Shown one piece after another: positions 13,724-26,456 of a stretch of 64,000 bases of DNA. Made by a program: the position numbers and the translations under genes. The notes under the pieces were generated by a model, which ran no database searches, was not told the DNA's origin, and saw only the letters and a list, made by a program, of their open reading frames with translations. Source of the DNA: Letharia columbiana (lineage: Eukaryota > Ascomycota > Lecanoromycetes > Lecanorales > Parmeliaceae). Positions within the stretch are counted from its first letter, which is position 1; the number at the start of each line of letters is the position of its first letter. The stretch is taken from NCBI RefSeq assembly GCF_014066305.1, contig NW_023501046.1, positions 1 through 64,000 on the forward strand. The letters are read 5' to 3'.

Positions 13724-14056
13724 CAAAACCAAAATACCAAAACCACCTAACCAACCCCCCCCTCCCCATCACCAACTCTCTAACCTCAAACCTACTCCAA
13801 TAAAAAAAAAAAAATAAAAACACTCTCCCCCCATAAACCTAAAAAAATTAAAAATCCTACCTAAAAAATATATATAAATATTTTTTTTTTATATATATTT
13901 TTTTAATTTATTTATTTTATTTTTTTTATTATATTAAAATTAATAAAATAATTAAAAAAAATATTAATAAAATTTTTTATTTTTAAATAATTAAAAAATA
14001 TTTTATTTTATTTTATAATAAAAAAAAAAAAAAATAAAAAAAAAAAAAACTCTTTC
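13667..14056. other. 390-bp tract containing no G on the plus strand
   Basis: From 13,667 to 14,056 the plus strand has no G at all. It passes through poly-T and poly-A, a C/A-rich part (13,734-13,800, with runs of C), and then a nearly pure A/T part. The bases either side are normal (GAGG before, CGAAA after). Such complete strand asymmetry is unlike RIP, which acts on both strands. It could be an ancient poly(A)-type tail expansion or an assembly or consensus artefact. Confidence 0.8.
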
Positions 14057-14264
14057 GAAAATAATAAAAAAATAATAATTTAATATTTAATTTCTTATAA
14101 TTATAAGAGTTCGTATTATAAGTATATAGTTTATTCTAATTTATAGTTAAAAATTATATATATATATCTGAAATTTATTAGATCTCTACTAATTTACTTC
14201 TAAATAGTTTTTTAAATTTCTTTTATAATACTTTAAAATATTATATTTATCGCTATAATAATAT

Positions 14265-14350
14265 AAGTAAATAAGTAAATAAGTAAGTAAGTAAGTAAAT
14301 AAGTAAGTAAGTAAGTAAGTAAGTAGATAAGCGAGTAAATAAGCGAGTAG
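14265..14350. repeat. AAGT tetranucleotide microsatellite
   Basis: A run of AAGT/AAAT/AGAT-type tetranucleotides, with AAGT repeated up to six times in succession, grading into GCGAGTA units. The same array occurs in the second copy of the large repeat at 34,835-34,927, with different unit numbers. Confidence 0.85.
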
Positions 14351-14837
14351 ATAATTAGAGATCTCGACTAATTAACGAGATATAACGATAGTAATATATA
14401 CTATATAGTTTTAAAAAGTATACTTAATAATAATTAGAACTTATAGCTCGATTTAATATAAATTTAAATAATAAATTTTTTAAATATAGTAGTAAGATTT
14501 AACGACGATAAGATAAATTAGATATCGCTATTAAGTATTATTAACGATAACTATAATAAATAGCTTATTTTAATAAGAGTATTAGATAATTAGCTATAAT
14601 TATAAAATTATATTATTATTAATTTAAATAATATATATAATAAGAATAAGATTAATAGAAAAAGATTAAATAAACGCTAATTAAGAATTTACGTTATCTT
14701 ATAAAATAAGAGTAATTTTAAAGTATATTATAAAGATAGCGAGTTTAAACTTTATATATTAATATTATAAGTAAAGAAAGATATCGTTATCGATAATTAT
14801 AAATTATAATATTATAAATACTATTTATTTTTAACTT

Positions 14838-15306
14838 ATTAGTATATATAAAAGAATAAAATAGAGTTAAGCTTAAAAATCTTAAATTTATATATATAGT
14901 TAATTATAAATTTAGAGTTACTACGCTCTTTAATTAGATCGACTAAGTTATCGCGGGTAAATAAATTAGCGTTTATAACTATTAAAAAAAGATAGCCGGA
15001 CAGCCCTGATAAAAAACAGGTACACATTATTTGATTTTAGAATAACTTTTTTGTTTTCTATTAAAATTTTGAGATTTTTTTTTAAATTATAGAACGAAAT
15101 GTGGGCTTTCAGATAAAAAGATGATTTCTAAATTTAGTCTTATAATTATTAAGGCGCAAGGAATTCAAATATCGCTTACCAAAGTTCGCTCGACAGCCGG
15201 ACAGCCCGCTCACCAAAGTTCGCTCACCAAAGATCGCTCACCTATTTACTCGATAGCCCTAATTAAAAAAATGATTATGAATTTAATTCATAGGCCTTTA
15301 CTCGTA
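14838..15306 (-). mobile_element. MITE-like insertion, copy A (partly un-RIPped)
   Basis: About 470 bp inserted into copy 1 of the large repeat; copy 2 is continuous at this point (near 35,362). It is the reverse complement of the insertion at 15,785-16,222, so both belong to one family. The middle (about 14,990-15,260) still has many CpA/TpG dinucleotides and GC-rich words such as gacagccggacagccc and a repeated gctcaccaaag. It was therefore hit by RIP much less than its host. The ends are AT-rich with weakly matching inverted termini (ATACGAGTAAAGG against ATATATAAAAGAA). No coding capacity seen. Confidence 0.6.
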
Positions 15307-15784
15307 TCTAAATAATAAACTTATTTCGACGTTACTCTTTTATCTCTTTTTATAATATTTTTATTTTTAGATAATATAATAAAAATACCTCTCTTATAAG
15401 ATTTAGATAAATTTATCTTAAATAATTAGTATATAAGAAGCTTTTATAGATATATAGATTATATCTTATTATCTTCTTCTTTTTTATTACTCTTAGTCTT
15501 ATCGCTATCTTTTTTTTAATTTTAAAATCTTTTTTTTAATTTCTTCTAATTTAAAACTATTAATCTTAATAATATTATCTTATAAATTCTCGTCTAAATT
15601 CTTTTTTATTATATATATACTAGATTTTAATAGTATTTTAAACTTCGCTAATATAAGCTTACTCTCCTTCTTAATCTTACTCTTTTTAATTTTAATTTCT
15701 TTTTAGCTATCTTCTTATATATAACCTTATCTTTCTTAATAGAACTTTTTATTATTTATATATAATTTAAATCTAATATTTTAT

Positions 15785-16222
15785 ATATTACGAGTAAAGG
15801 TTTATAAATTAAATTTATAATTATTTTTTAAATTAGAACTATCGAGTAAATAGATAAGCGATCTTTAATAAGCAAACTTTAATAAGCGATATTTAAATTT
15901 CTTACGCTTTAATAATTAGAAGATAAATTTTAAAACTTTTTAAAAATTCGAAAAGCGCAAATAGCGTTTCAAAATTTAAAATAGAAATTTCAGAATTTCA
16001 ATAGAAAATAAAAAAGTTATTACTATTATGAATAACGTATATCTATTTTTTTAATATGGGAGGCGCGGAAGGGCGAGATTTTGATAATTGCGGACGCTAA
16101 TTTATTTACCCGCGATAATTTAATTAATCTTATTAAAGAGCGTAGCGAGTTTAAACTTATAATTAATTATATATATAAATTTAAGATTTTCAAGCTTAAT
16201 TCTATCTTATTCTTTTATATAT
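15785..16222 (+). mobile_element. MITE-like insertion, copy B (RIP-mutated)
   Basis: About 440 bp, absent at the matching point of the second large-repeat copy (near 36,336). It begins around tatattacgagtaaagg and ends around ttcttttatatatatta. It is inverted relative to copy A at 14,838-15,306 and resembles the 26,997-27,600 element. It is more AT-rich than copy A, but an un-RIPped patch (gggaggcgcggaagggcgag, about 16,057-16,076) survives. Confidence 0.6.
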
Positions 16223-17345
16223 ATTATAAAGAGTATACGCTTACTCTTCTCTTTCTTATAAACTTAAAGAATATCATATATAAAATTACTATTAAGAATA
16301 TTAAGTAAAAAGCGATATAATAAAAAAGAAGAATCTTTATCGTCAATATAAGAAGAGAGTTATTAACGAGTTACTCGAGAATTATAAATAATAATATTTT
16401 AGATTTTATTCTTTAAAACTATATCTTTTTTAATTTAATATTTAATAATTTAATTTAGATAGTTTTTTATCTATATAACTTTAATAAATTAGAATCGATA
16501 TAGATGTAATATTAATATAGATATATTAAATAAGATAACTAGATATCGAATAGCTATATAGATAGAAGATATTAGATAGTAGTAGATAACTCTATTAAGA
16601 TACGCTAGGCCTTAATAGACTATAGGGCTAAATAATATATTAAGAAAGATATAGAATACGATTATAATACTATCCCCTTTCTCTTATAGAATTATACTCT
16701 TATAATTAATAAGTAAAAGAGTAGTAAAAATAGTATATATATACGCTCGCTTGAAAATTAATAAAATAATAAAGAACTTTTAATATTCGAGATCTTTAAT
16801 ACTACGATCTTCCTCGACGATAATATAGATAGCGAGAGCTTACATCTCGATCTTCGCGTTAATGTTATCGCTAGCTAGAGATATAGCGAGTATAGAAATT
16901 CTAGTCTAAAAGAAATCGATATAATAATAGGCGAGTAGTAAATATAAGTATTTTAATAGATAATAATAATTCTCGAGTTAATATTTTAGCGTAAAGGATA
17001 TTAATAAAATAGTGCGAGTTAATTAATCGAGAGATCTCGAATTAAATCGAGCTATAGGCGCTAAACTTTAATTTAGTATTAAATTAGTTTAACGTAAGCT
17101 TCTCCGTAATAAGTTATCTAGTCGATATCGATTATATCTAGCGACGACGATAGTAAGATCCGCGTATAATCTAATATAGTCTCGAAATATATTAAGGGTT
17201 ATATTAATAAGGGGAGACGGCTTAATGAGTTTAAAATGAGGTTGTTATAAAGTAATATAGGCCTAAGAAATCGAATTACGAACGCGAAGAAAATAAAGCC
17301 GTTATAAAATATCGAATAGTTTTAATTCGTTTAAAAACGCGATAT

Positions 17346-20300
17346 TCGAGATATTACCGAGCTTAGTAAGCTACTTACGAATATCGCTTATAGAAATCGT
17401 CGATTATATCTTAACAATTTTCAAATTCGCCACTATTCGAGTTATATTATTTAAGATCCTTATCGAGATTCTTTCATTTTACCCGATACTTAAGACGATC
17501 GTTAATAAATTTAAAGGCGATAATCTTCTTTACTATCTATTCGATTCGGCCCTCGATAGTAATATACTTCGATAAAGAATTAATCTATTTAGATAAGAGG
17601 TTTATCGATATAAGACTTAAGAGATTAAGATAAAATATATTATAGATCTTTATACTTACTAAGAGCTTTAAGCGATATAAGATTTTTACGAGACCTATTA
17701 CTTTAAATAGGCTATATCTCTTATTATTTAGTTTTCGAGATAATTAGTTTAAGGTAATATTCTTACTACTAAGAAAGATTATATTATCTACTTTAAAAGT
17801 AATCTTCTAATATCGCTTATTAATCTAGATTACTATAGCCTTTTAAGCGCGATTTATATTATTTCGAATATAGTTAAGAACTTACTATATATACTCGATA
17901 ATATCTTTCGCTTAAATAGCGTTAAGGCGCTTACGAGTAATATTATAGTCGATAATATCTAAGCTAAAACTTATTCGAGAGTAAAAGTTCTTATTTATAA
18001 AGAATAATAAGATACTCGTCGCTACGAAAGTAGTATTATTATTAGCGAACTTAGTAATAGATAATTATCTAGATTAATTATTCTATATATAATTATAATA
18101 TATTCGAAGATAGCGTTTTATATTCTAGTTAATCTGTTTAGTCTATTCGTCGATTTTAAAATAAAAGACTATTAATAGCTTAGCCTTAATCTCGAGTCGT
18201 TTATAAAAGACTTTTCATATTATCGATATAAATTAAGAGCCTCTATTCGAAATTATCGACGCCGATAGACTATATAAGCGAAAGACCTTCTTAAGTAATA
18301 TATTAACCGTCTTTTCGGCTATAATTTCTTTATCTATATTAGAGTACGCGATATAATATTATTTCTTAGTAAGTCGATCTATCGCTATTTAGATAGCGTT
18401 ATATCTATCGAATATAAGTAAACCTATTACAAAGTCTATCGAGATATTCTATTATCGCTTTTAAGAAATTAATAGAGATTATAGTAGATTATATTCCCGA
18501 TCGCGAGAGGCTTTAGATCTATAGTAGACGTAGTAGTTTCGAATATAGATAGTAACGATAGCTTTTATATCTCGTTAATAGTATTCTCGCTTAAGTAGCT
18601 TATAGATATAGGCTATATCGAGATATTTATATAAGAATTAATTATATACTTCGCGAATAACGTCGATATATAGACCTTCTAATATCTATAAGCGATTCTT
18701 ATAATAGAGTACCTCGTTCTCTATAAAGCACTTATTAAGTATAACTCCGCGGAGTTTATTCTTACCTTCCGCAATCGCCTTACGAATTTCGTTATAAAAC
18801 TTATTAGTCTTATTTTTCTAGACTATTCTATAAAAGATAGAGTCGTTAATAATATAAATTCTAACGTCTTTATTATTAAGTTTTAAGCGATTAGACATAA
18901 GTATTATCTAATATTACTACTTTAAGCGTTTATTCTCTAAGCTATTCGACTTAGAATTAGCTATATATATAAATACGTCGGCCTTAACATTCTAAGGCCC
19001 TAGGCGATAGATGATTTTAATATTAAATTCGAATAGTATATTTAAATAGCGGGTCTAACGACGACTTAGATCCCTTTCTTTAATAAAGTATATTAAGCTC
19101 TTATAATTCGTAAAGATCTTAATAGAGATATCGATATATTTTAACTTAGAACGCTAGTATTTTAGATAGCGAATAATAGCTAGTAACTTCTTATTATAGA
19201 TCTAATAGTTATACTTAGCTAAGATAAGATTCTTATTATAGAAAGCTATCGAGTATAAGACTTCGTCGTCGTTATACTAGAATAGAATATCATCGTTAAC
19301 GTAATTAGAGAAGTTCGTTTTAAGTATAATATTCTTCGATCTATCGAAATAGCGTAGAATCGAAGCTCTTATAACGGCTATCTTTAGTAAATAAAAGGCT
19401 TTCTAATAGATCGATAATTAATTAAATATTACTTTCTTAACTATAAGTTTTATTATTAATTTCACGATCTTCGAGAAGTCTCTTATAAATCGACGATAGA
19501 AGTTATAAAAGCTAATAAAGGTCTATATCTCCTTTAAATTAATAAATATAAACTATTTAATAATAGCTTAAATTTTAATAGAGTTTATTTATAGACTATT
19601 AATCGAAATAAGAAGGCCTAAAAATTTCGTCTTCTAAATATAAAATTTATATTTAAGAATATCTATCTATAATCCGGCCTTTTATAGCTTTTAAAGAATC
19701 TTTCGAATATACGTAATATATTTCTTTCTCGATCGACTATAAATAAGAATATCGTCGAGATAGACTTAATAGAAGTCGTTTAGATACTCGAATAGAATAT
19801 TATTTATATATTATTAATAGATAACTAGGCTATTAATTAGATCGAAGGGGAGTATTTAATACTTATATACGCCGAGAGAAATAACGAATATAGTAAAATT
19901 CTTACTATCGGGGTATATACGCAATTTATTAAATACGGCTATAATATCTAATCGAGTAAGATATTTATAGCCCTAAATTCTCGCGAGAACCTCGTCTATT
20001 AATAGAATTAAATATCGATTTCTCTTAATAATAATATTTAGTCTTCGATAGTTTATATAAAAGCGTAAGCTCTCGTTTAGTTTCTCGGTAAATAGAATAG
20101 AGGATACGAACGGAGTATAACTAGGTATTATAAAACCCTTTTTTAAATGCTCGTTTAAATACTTCTTAATCTATTTTAACTTATATTCTAATATAGAATA
20201 GACTCGACTCTTCGATAGTTCGACGGTATTAACCTCTATAAATTTTAGTTTATAATTATAAGGGCGGTATAATAATAGTTCGTTCGCCTTCGTTCTATCG

Positions 20301-22800
20301 AAAATATTTAAATAGTCGTAATACTTTATAAAGAGTTTTCGTTTAATATCTTTAGAGCTAACGATTTTAATAGCGCTAATTTAAATAGAATAATTCGATT
20401 TATAGTACCTCTTATACTTCTTTTCTAAGTTATAAGAATATAGCTTATTAATTAATACGCGAGAATCACGTAATTTCTTCTAAAGAGATAACTCTTTTAA
20501 TAGCGAGTTATAGATCTCGTTTATAATAAGAGTAAATAGACGATTTTCCTTATTACGCGCTAATTAATAGTATAATATAATATTAATTTCGACGATATTA
20601 ATAAATTATAGATTCATATCTTATTTTTATCTTACGTCTTAAAAAGTAGATATTAACCTCTTCTTATTAATTAATTCGCTAGAGACGTTCGAGTCGATAG
20701 TAAAGTTCGAGTCGTCGTTATATATGAGTTAAAGAGAAGGTTCTTTCTTTAAGATAGTCTATAGAATAGAGGGTTTCGATTTCGAATTTAGTAAGATAGC
20801 GAGATCCTCCGCTATCGAGGTCTCGTTATCGTTATAATTATAGCGATCTAATATAAAAAGAATCTTATCTTTCATCATATCGAGAAACACCCTATACTTA
20901 TTTATTTATGGTTTTTCTAGAATTATATTATATATAAGAGGGGCGATAAGTATAGAATACGTTTCCTCTCGATAGCTATTTACTATTATTATCGAAAGTA
21001 AATAGTAGATAATAAGCTTCTTTGCGATCCGACCATCGTAATTCTTTAGAGATTTAGATTTCGATAGTAAAATCGATTTTAATAGCAATTCTTTATAAAC
21101 TCTATAAATTAGAGACTTATTAATAACTATATATATCCTAATACACCCACTATCGATAAGAGCGTTCTAAAGTAAGTATTTCCGTCCCTATAACGATAGC
21201 GTTACTTATATTCTAAAAGGACGGCGTGCTAAAGAATTATTAAAAGTATTTAATAGATATATATTATAAGTTCCCCTTATCGTAACTTTAATAGAGGCTA
21301 TTCATTTCCCGAATTCTTAGAGGCTTCGTAAGCGTCGGCTAGTAGATTTATCTTATATTCGTTATCGATAATAAATTCGTAGATTCCTACCTCTTATAAG
21401 GCCTTCTTATTAGCGTTAGTCTATCTCTATACTAAATAATCGCGCTTTACATAACCCGTCTTTCTATAATTAAAATATATTAAGTTTCTTAAATCTATAT
21501 CGATTATCGTCTTCGATATACTCTAAAAGATACTTAGAGTATAAGTACTTGATATAATAGCGGAAGGCGTATAATCCTCGATTATAGCGATAATTATCTT
21601 TCTTATTCGAGTTACGATAATTTTAAAAGTCGTTTTATTAACGATTAAAGCTAGATGTAGTTTATAGTTTACGCGCTATAAGTTATCGTTATCTATAAGA
21701 TATTTCTTAATATCCCTTAAAGGCATAGACTTATAATTAGAAAGGGCTATAAAAACGAAATAAAGTCGAGTATATATTTATAGCTTAATATTTAAATTAT
21801 TTCTTAAATAAGTTTCGTTATAGTTAAGTATAAAATCGAGTCTAACGAGTTCTATATAGAATCTATTAAAGGGCTAAATTATCTATTAAAGAAAATCATA
21901 TTCGCGTCTTATCTTCTTATAACGATTTATCTCTTTATAGATCTTAGTTAGCTAGTTTATAACCTCGCTAACTAATATATAGAAGTTTATAATACCTCTA
22001 TATCTTCTATTTAGAGTATAAGAGATCGCTTTTCTATCTATATATAATAGAAGATAGATAATCTAAGACGTCTTAGTAAGATAGTAATTCTTATTATCTA
22101 ATAACTTTTCCTTTATTTTAACTAATTAATCCTCTTATACGGGGTTTTTATCGTTAATAAAGAAGAGAGAATTCGATAGCTTAATAAACTTCTCTTTTCT
22201 ATAGATAAGATATAGAACTTAGATAAGCTCTATTAAGGTTAACGCTTATATCTTAAAGATAATTTATAAGTCTTTAAGTATATCTAATCGTATTATTATT
22301 AGCTATTATTAAAGCTCTCTATTCTATTCTTATAGCTTCTCGACCTTAATACTAACTTACTTTAAGCGTTATTAAACCTTATCTTATTAATTTACTATCT
22401 TATTCTTCTTAGTCTTAAGATCGATATATTATTTAGCTATATCTCGAAACTAGTCTTATTAATAGCGGAGATCGCGAAGTATAGTAAGAAATTAATTAGG
22501 CTTCTTATCGACTTAATTACGTAGTTAATCGACGCTAATAATCTATTATAAATCTATAATAGCCGCGATATTCTCCGCTATATCGTTAGATAGTAAGAAT
22601 TATCGTTAATCGAATATCTAAGTAAGAAGATTACTAACTCGATTTATCTTACTTAATTATATATTAAAAATAATAATTTTAAAATAAAGATAAGAGAGTT
22701 ACGTTATTTCTCTCGATTCTTTAATATTATAGATATTAAGCGAAGAAGAGAAAAGAAAAAACTTCTTATAATACCTTTTATAAGGCTTTACTGCAAATTC
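17346..22800 (-). mobile_element. Fossil Ty3/Gypsy retrotransposon, RIP-mutated
   Basis: Translating the minus strand through RIP stops shows the ordered domains of a Gypsy polyprotein. A gag zinc-knuckle relic lies at 21,436-21,477. The protease region is at about 20,900-21,090, with the conserved tail YREETYSILIAPLIYNIILEKP. Reverse transcriptase spans about 19,700-20,350, including YRRLN near 20,045 and the catalytic YLDD at 19,751-19,762. RNase H lies at about 19,050-19,310, and integrase probably at 18,000-18,800. Many Gln codons have become TAA/TAG, as RIP predicts, so no long frame remains. RT followed by RNase H and then integrase is the Gypsy order. I could not delimit the LTRs; the left part of the element may share sequence with 37,300-38,100. 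Confidence 0.8.
21436..21477 (-). pseudogene. RIP-converted CCHC zinc knuckle
   Basis: The minus strand reads YFNYRKTGYVKRDY. The four Tyr occupy exactly the spacing of a CX2CX4HX4C zinc knuckle. TGC/TGT to TAC/TAT and CAC to TAC are the transitions RIP makes, so each zinc ligand has been turned into Tyr. This identifies the gag end of the fossil Gypsy element and its minus-strand orientation. Confidence 0.8.
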
Positions 22801-23165
22801 GAAAAATAATATTATATTTTACGAGGACTTTTTTCCCTAGTTTATAGATCGTTTAGACTATCGTAAAAACTATAGATAGTCTAAATATCGTTCTTTTAAA
22901 TACTTTCACTCCGCTTAGAGAGTTAGTTATATAATTATTAAGTTAAATAGCGATTTCTTTAAATTTACTAGTCGTATAAATAAACTAATTTAGTAATTAC
23001 TTTATCCCTCTAACTAGTTATAAGATCATTACGCTATCTCGATAGATACTCTTTATAACGTATTATCTATATAATAGATTTATCTAGAAATACGATAACT
23101 TAACTTAATATCTTATTAAAGCCCCTATTAATAGATTTCTTAAATTCGTCTATTAATTCGAACTG

Positions 23166-23320
23166 CTTTTGCTCCTACTCCCTACTTTTTGCTCTCTGCT
23201 TTCTGCTCCTGCTCCTGCTCCCGGCTCTCTGCTATCGGCTCTTGGCTCCCTGCTCCCTGCTTCAAAATAAACCATGATTCGCTCCGCAAATTTTGCTCCT
23301 ACTCCTGCTTCTGCCCCCAG
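23166..23320. repeat. GCTCCT-type minisatellite at left edge of island
   Basis: An irregular array of GCTCCY, GCTCTY and CTGCTCC units starts within a few bases of the point where the AT block ends. Related short arrays occur at the other edge of this island (26,672-26,703) and inside the last exon of the island's gene (about 23,707-23,747). I do not see such arrays elsewhere in the window. Confidence 0.7.
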
Positions 23321-23600
23321 TGCTCTCAGTGTTATATCATCGCTAAAAATATAAATAACTGTCAGGGACCGAATGATTTGAACGTCAAATGTGTATGGCA
23401 ATCTGAATAGAATACTGTCTATGTAGAGTAATTACATGAGTGCATGCAGAAGAAGATGTGTGCGCATGCGCCAAGACACTAGGCCGTATCAGGACTAGTG
23501 GATATCTGAGTGGCCTGCTACCAAGGCACGTAGCAAGCCATGTACTTAGTACAGAGGGTCAAGGAACCATCACAATAACTCAGGTACCGTTCTCCGAATT

Positions 23601-26456
23601 TTAGCGAGCAGGGCCAAATTCCGATTGTATGCCCTCTTGTGCAGGACTGCCTGGGATCGACCGTTGGCCCTCGGAATTCATCCACTGTTTGATAAGCGCC
23701 TCCTTCGCCGCGTCCTGCTTCTGCTCCTGCTCCGGCTCCGGGACGGAAAGTAGATTCAACAACGGCTTTTCGGCCTTCCACCGGCACCAGTTGATGATGT
23801 TGTCCTTAAACCACGGTCGAAATGTCGTCCAGCCCCAGTTCGCGATGAATTTGAGTTTGAAGACGATTTCCCAGGCCCCGCGTAGGTCCTGCGTCGAACC
23901 AAGCTTGAAAGGCCCCATCATGATCAGCTTCCCTGGTACGCGTTCGAAAGTGACGTAAAGAGACCATTCGGCGCCCACAACGCTGACTCCAAGACTCGGC
24001 GCATCGGTGCTCCAGTTGTGATGTCGGCGTTTCAAGTACAAACCCCCTGCCCATACTGCAAGCTGGACCAATGGTTTCACTCTCGACGTCTCTGACTTGA
24101 TTTCGAAATCCACGAAAGCAGGTTTGTTCTTATACCAGCGAATAGTTTGATTGAGAGCTCGTTCGTAATCCATCAGATGACGAAAGGCCTCGTTCGTGTC
24201 AGCTTGCTCGACTTCGTTGAGTTTAAGGGCTAATGACCAATCGATCATCTTTGTGATACTGTCAGTAGCGGATCCCGGTTCCACTGGGGTGATTGTCTGA
24301 TGATTCTGATTGGAGCGAACAATAAAGTAGGCTTGCATTTCAATTGCGCAATTCTCGCTGTGCGTCGTCAGTAGATGAGGCTTCCAAGCATGAGGGACTT
24401 ACATATTATAAGCCTCAATATCGTAAGCGTTCTCTCTGTCATCGTTCTGGTGCGGCCAAAGGACGATCTCATTCAGAAGTGGGGAGACGGTTGAAGCTCC
24501 CCAGTGCCTCTCATGTGTGTCTGTATTATGATTTTCGTGGGCTCTGGTGACAATTTGAGACACTAGCCTTGCTAGTGTTTCAAGCTGCTTGTGGTGAAAC
24601 TCAGCGTAGTGGCCTTCTAGGAAGTCCTCCACTTTAGGCGTTTCTGGAGTATCCCCAAGCTTCAGACGTTCATAGTAGTCCTAGCAGATCATGAGTCATA
24701 AATTCTTATACGCACATCAGGAAATACTGACCTTGAGTTGATGAGGGACGAATTTTCGTGGAATCTCGGCCCACATCTTCTGGAAGTTGCCAACCATTGT
24801 TGGGAGTTGTGGTATGTGCTTTCTGACCAGTGTCGGACTCTGGAGCTCGATGCTAGGGTCGCAGGTTGCTAAATATTCCATATCAATCTGATCCAACGTG
24901 GCATTCTGAGTAAATGTCTTTCCGCTACCAGCCTTGCTCCTCCCGCTTGGTGTTGATGATTTCATTCCTTGAGAAGACTGGCTCTTTTGGGCAGGAGAGG
25001 GTGAAACCCCTTTCAGATTTGCATTGAGCCTTATCTGTGGAGCTGTAAGTTTCTTCTGGGGTGAGGAATTCGCGGATTGTTGGCTGGGAAAGAGCTGCCT
25101 CTGAGTACGTCCGTTGAAGACAGACTCTTCCCCTGGTATGAATGGTCCTGCTTCGACGAATGTGGTCTGCTGTTTCCGCGCGCGTACTGGGGTAGCTAGT
25201 GTTGGTGCGGTAAATTTGCCGGGTGGGTTGGATGGGGAGTGTCGATTCGATCGGGGAGACCAAGCACTAAAGATCATGTCGGGTTTGTCCTGTCCCGACC
25301 TACGTTGATGACTGAAGTTGTCGTTTCTCTGCCCAGGACTTCCACGCTGAGACGGTGACGGGTGATGTTCTTGTACAGAGGCACCAATTGCGCGCTCAGG
25401 CAAACCAGACAGTGGCCATTGGCCAGTTGGCGGGGAATTTGGTGATTCTAGACCCTGTAAATCTGCACTTCCCTGTTTTCGAGGCCGACGTCGATTTCTC
25501 TGGCCTTGGAGAACGTCTTCTTCGTCTTGGTTGTAGATGGTACTTGGTTCAGCCGCCTTCTTGCTATCCTTCTTAGCCCCCCTTGAAGGCCCTCTTCTAG
25601 GATTCATTGTGGTCCACCTCTCGACTTTTGTTGATTTTGCGATTCTGGGCTGAAGCGTGATAGGCTGAAGCGATGTAGGTAGCGACTGATTGTTGGGCGC
25701 CGTGGACCTTGTCACTTTTTCGTCTGTAGTACTCCGTCTCTTGGCTGCAGTCGATCTCGTCAGGCGAGACAGAGGTGCAAGTGTCAGGCGCTGGGAGGGA
25801 GGCTTGATCAATGACGGGACCGTTGTGGATGTGATGGTGGTGAGCGTTGGGAGAGGGGAAAGTTGGGATCCTGTTGGCTTCCAACCACGGTGAAGGTCTT
25901 CGGTAAAAGGCAGAACGTCTTCAACCGTCTGATGCACAGGCTGTTTCCGCCTTTGAGGGTTTGGAGAAATATTGGTTAAAGGTTGACAAGCATTCTGGTG
26001 AGCTTGGAGAGAAGGTGACGGAGGCGGTACGAAGGTTGAGAGAAGTGGCTGCTGCTGCTGCTGCTTGTTGTGAAGACTTGGTTTGATGTCGCCTTCACAC
26101 AGGGGTAGGGTCTTGGTGGATGGCGGCGAGTCGGGAAATTGCGCAAGGATGGTGTTGTGAATCCATGCTTCAATCGAGGTATGATTAGGTGCAAGTGGGT
26201 ACCTAAAGTAGGTAGCATCTATCGCATCTTGTAACGGGTCTTTGCTGAACACATTTACAGGCCTGCTGTTAACATCAACATAAAACCTCTTCGGACTTAG
26301 ATATTGATGGCTGGCAAAAGCTGGATCTGATGAGTCTTGGCGCCGAGAGGGAGAGGGATATGATGAGGCCGGATAAAGATATTCGTTTGAATTGGGAAAT
26401 GTCTTGTCCTGTGATAAAGTAGGAGACTTGTGTGAATATTGCGAATTCATATTCAT
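23601..26456 (-). CDS. PD-(D/E)XK nuclease-like protein with disordered N-terminal half (919 aa)
   Basis: There are three exons: 26456-24732, 24680-24403 and 24357-23601. Introns of 51 bp (GTCAGT...GCTAG, phase 0) and 45 bp (GTAAGT...CACAG, phase 2) give one 920-codon frame. The N-terminal ~550 residues are Ser/Pro/Gln-rich and low complexity, probably disordered. The C-terminal ~330 residues resemble the fungal PD-(D/E)XK nuclease-like family. Candidate catalytic residues are Asp707 in ITKMIDWSLAL, Glu753 and Lys755 in FVDFEIKSE, with Gln766 in VQLAVWAGGLYLKR. The C-terminus ends in PEPEQEQKQ, encoded by a GCTCC-type repeat, and a charged tail. It is the only gene in a 3.8-kb island between RIP blocks and its coding sequence is not RIP-damaged. 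Nuclease activity is inferred, not shown. Confidence 0.8.

Larger units (their letters stand above)
14057..17345 (+). repeat. Large RIP-degraded direct repeat, copy 1
   Basis: This stretch aligns by eye, in the same orientation, with 34,665-38,100. Shared landmarks are the gaaaataat... opening, an AAGT microsatellite (about 14,265-14,350), the cttatttcgacgtta segment (15,320), the segment around aaaagcgatataataaaaaag (16,310), and attcgtttaaaaa..cgatattcgag (about 17,330). Copy 1 carries two insertions absent from copy 2 (14,838-15,306 and 15,785-16,222). Copy 2 carries one absent here. Both copies are RIP-mutated, with differences mainly of transition type. Confidence 0.7.

Noticed and set aside
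13480..13823. Open frames through the poly-T/poly-A tract
   Set aside because: They encode only Phe/Lys homopolymers and cross the G-free tract; not genes.
14839..16308. Short open frames in the MITE-like copies as transposase genes
   Set aside because: They are about 60-75 codons, AT-driven (Ile/Tyr/Lys/Asn), and mirror each other because the two elements are inverted copies.
23153..23410. Open frames over the GCTCCT array
   Set aside because: Their composition comes from the simple repeat (SREPGAGAGA type) and there is no supporting context.
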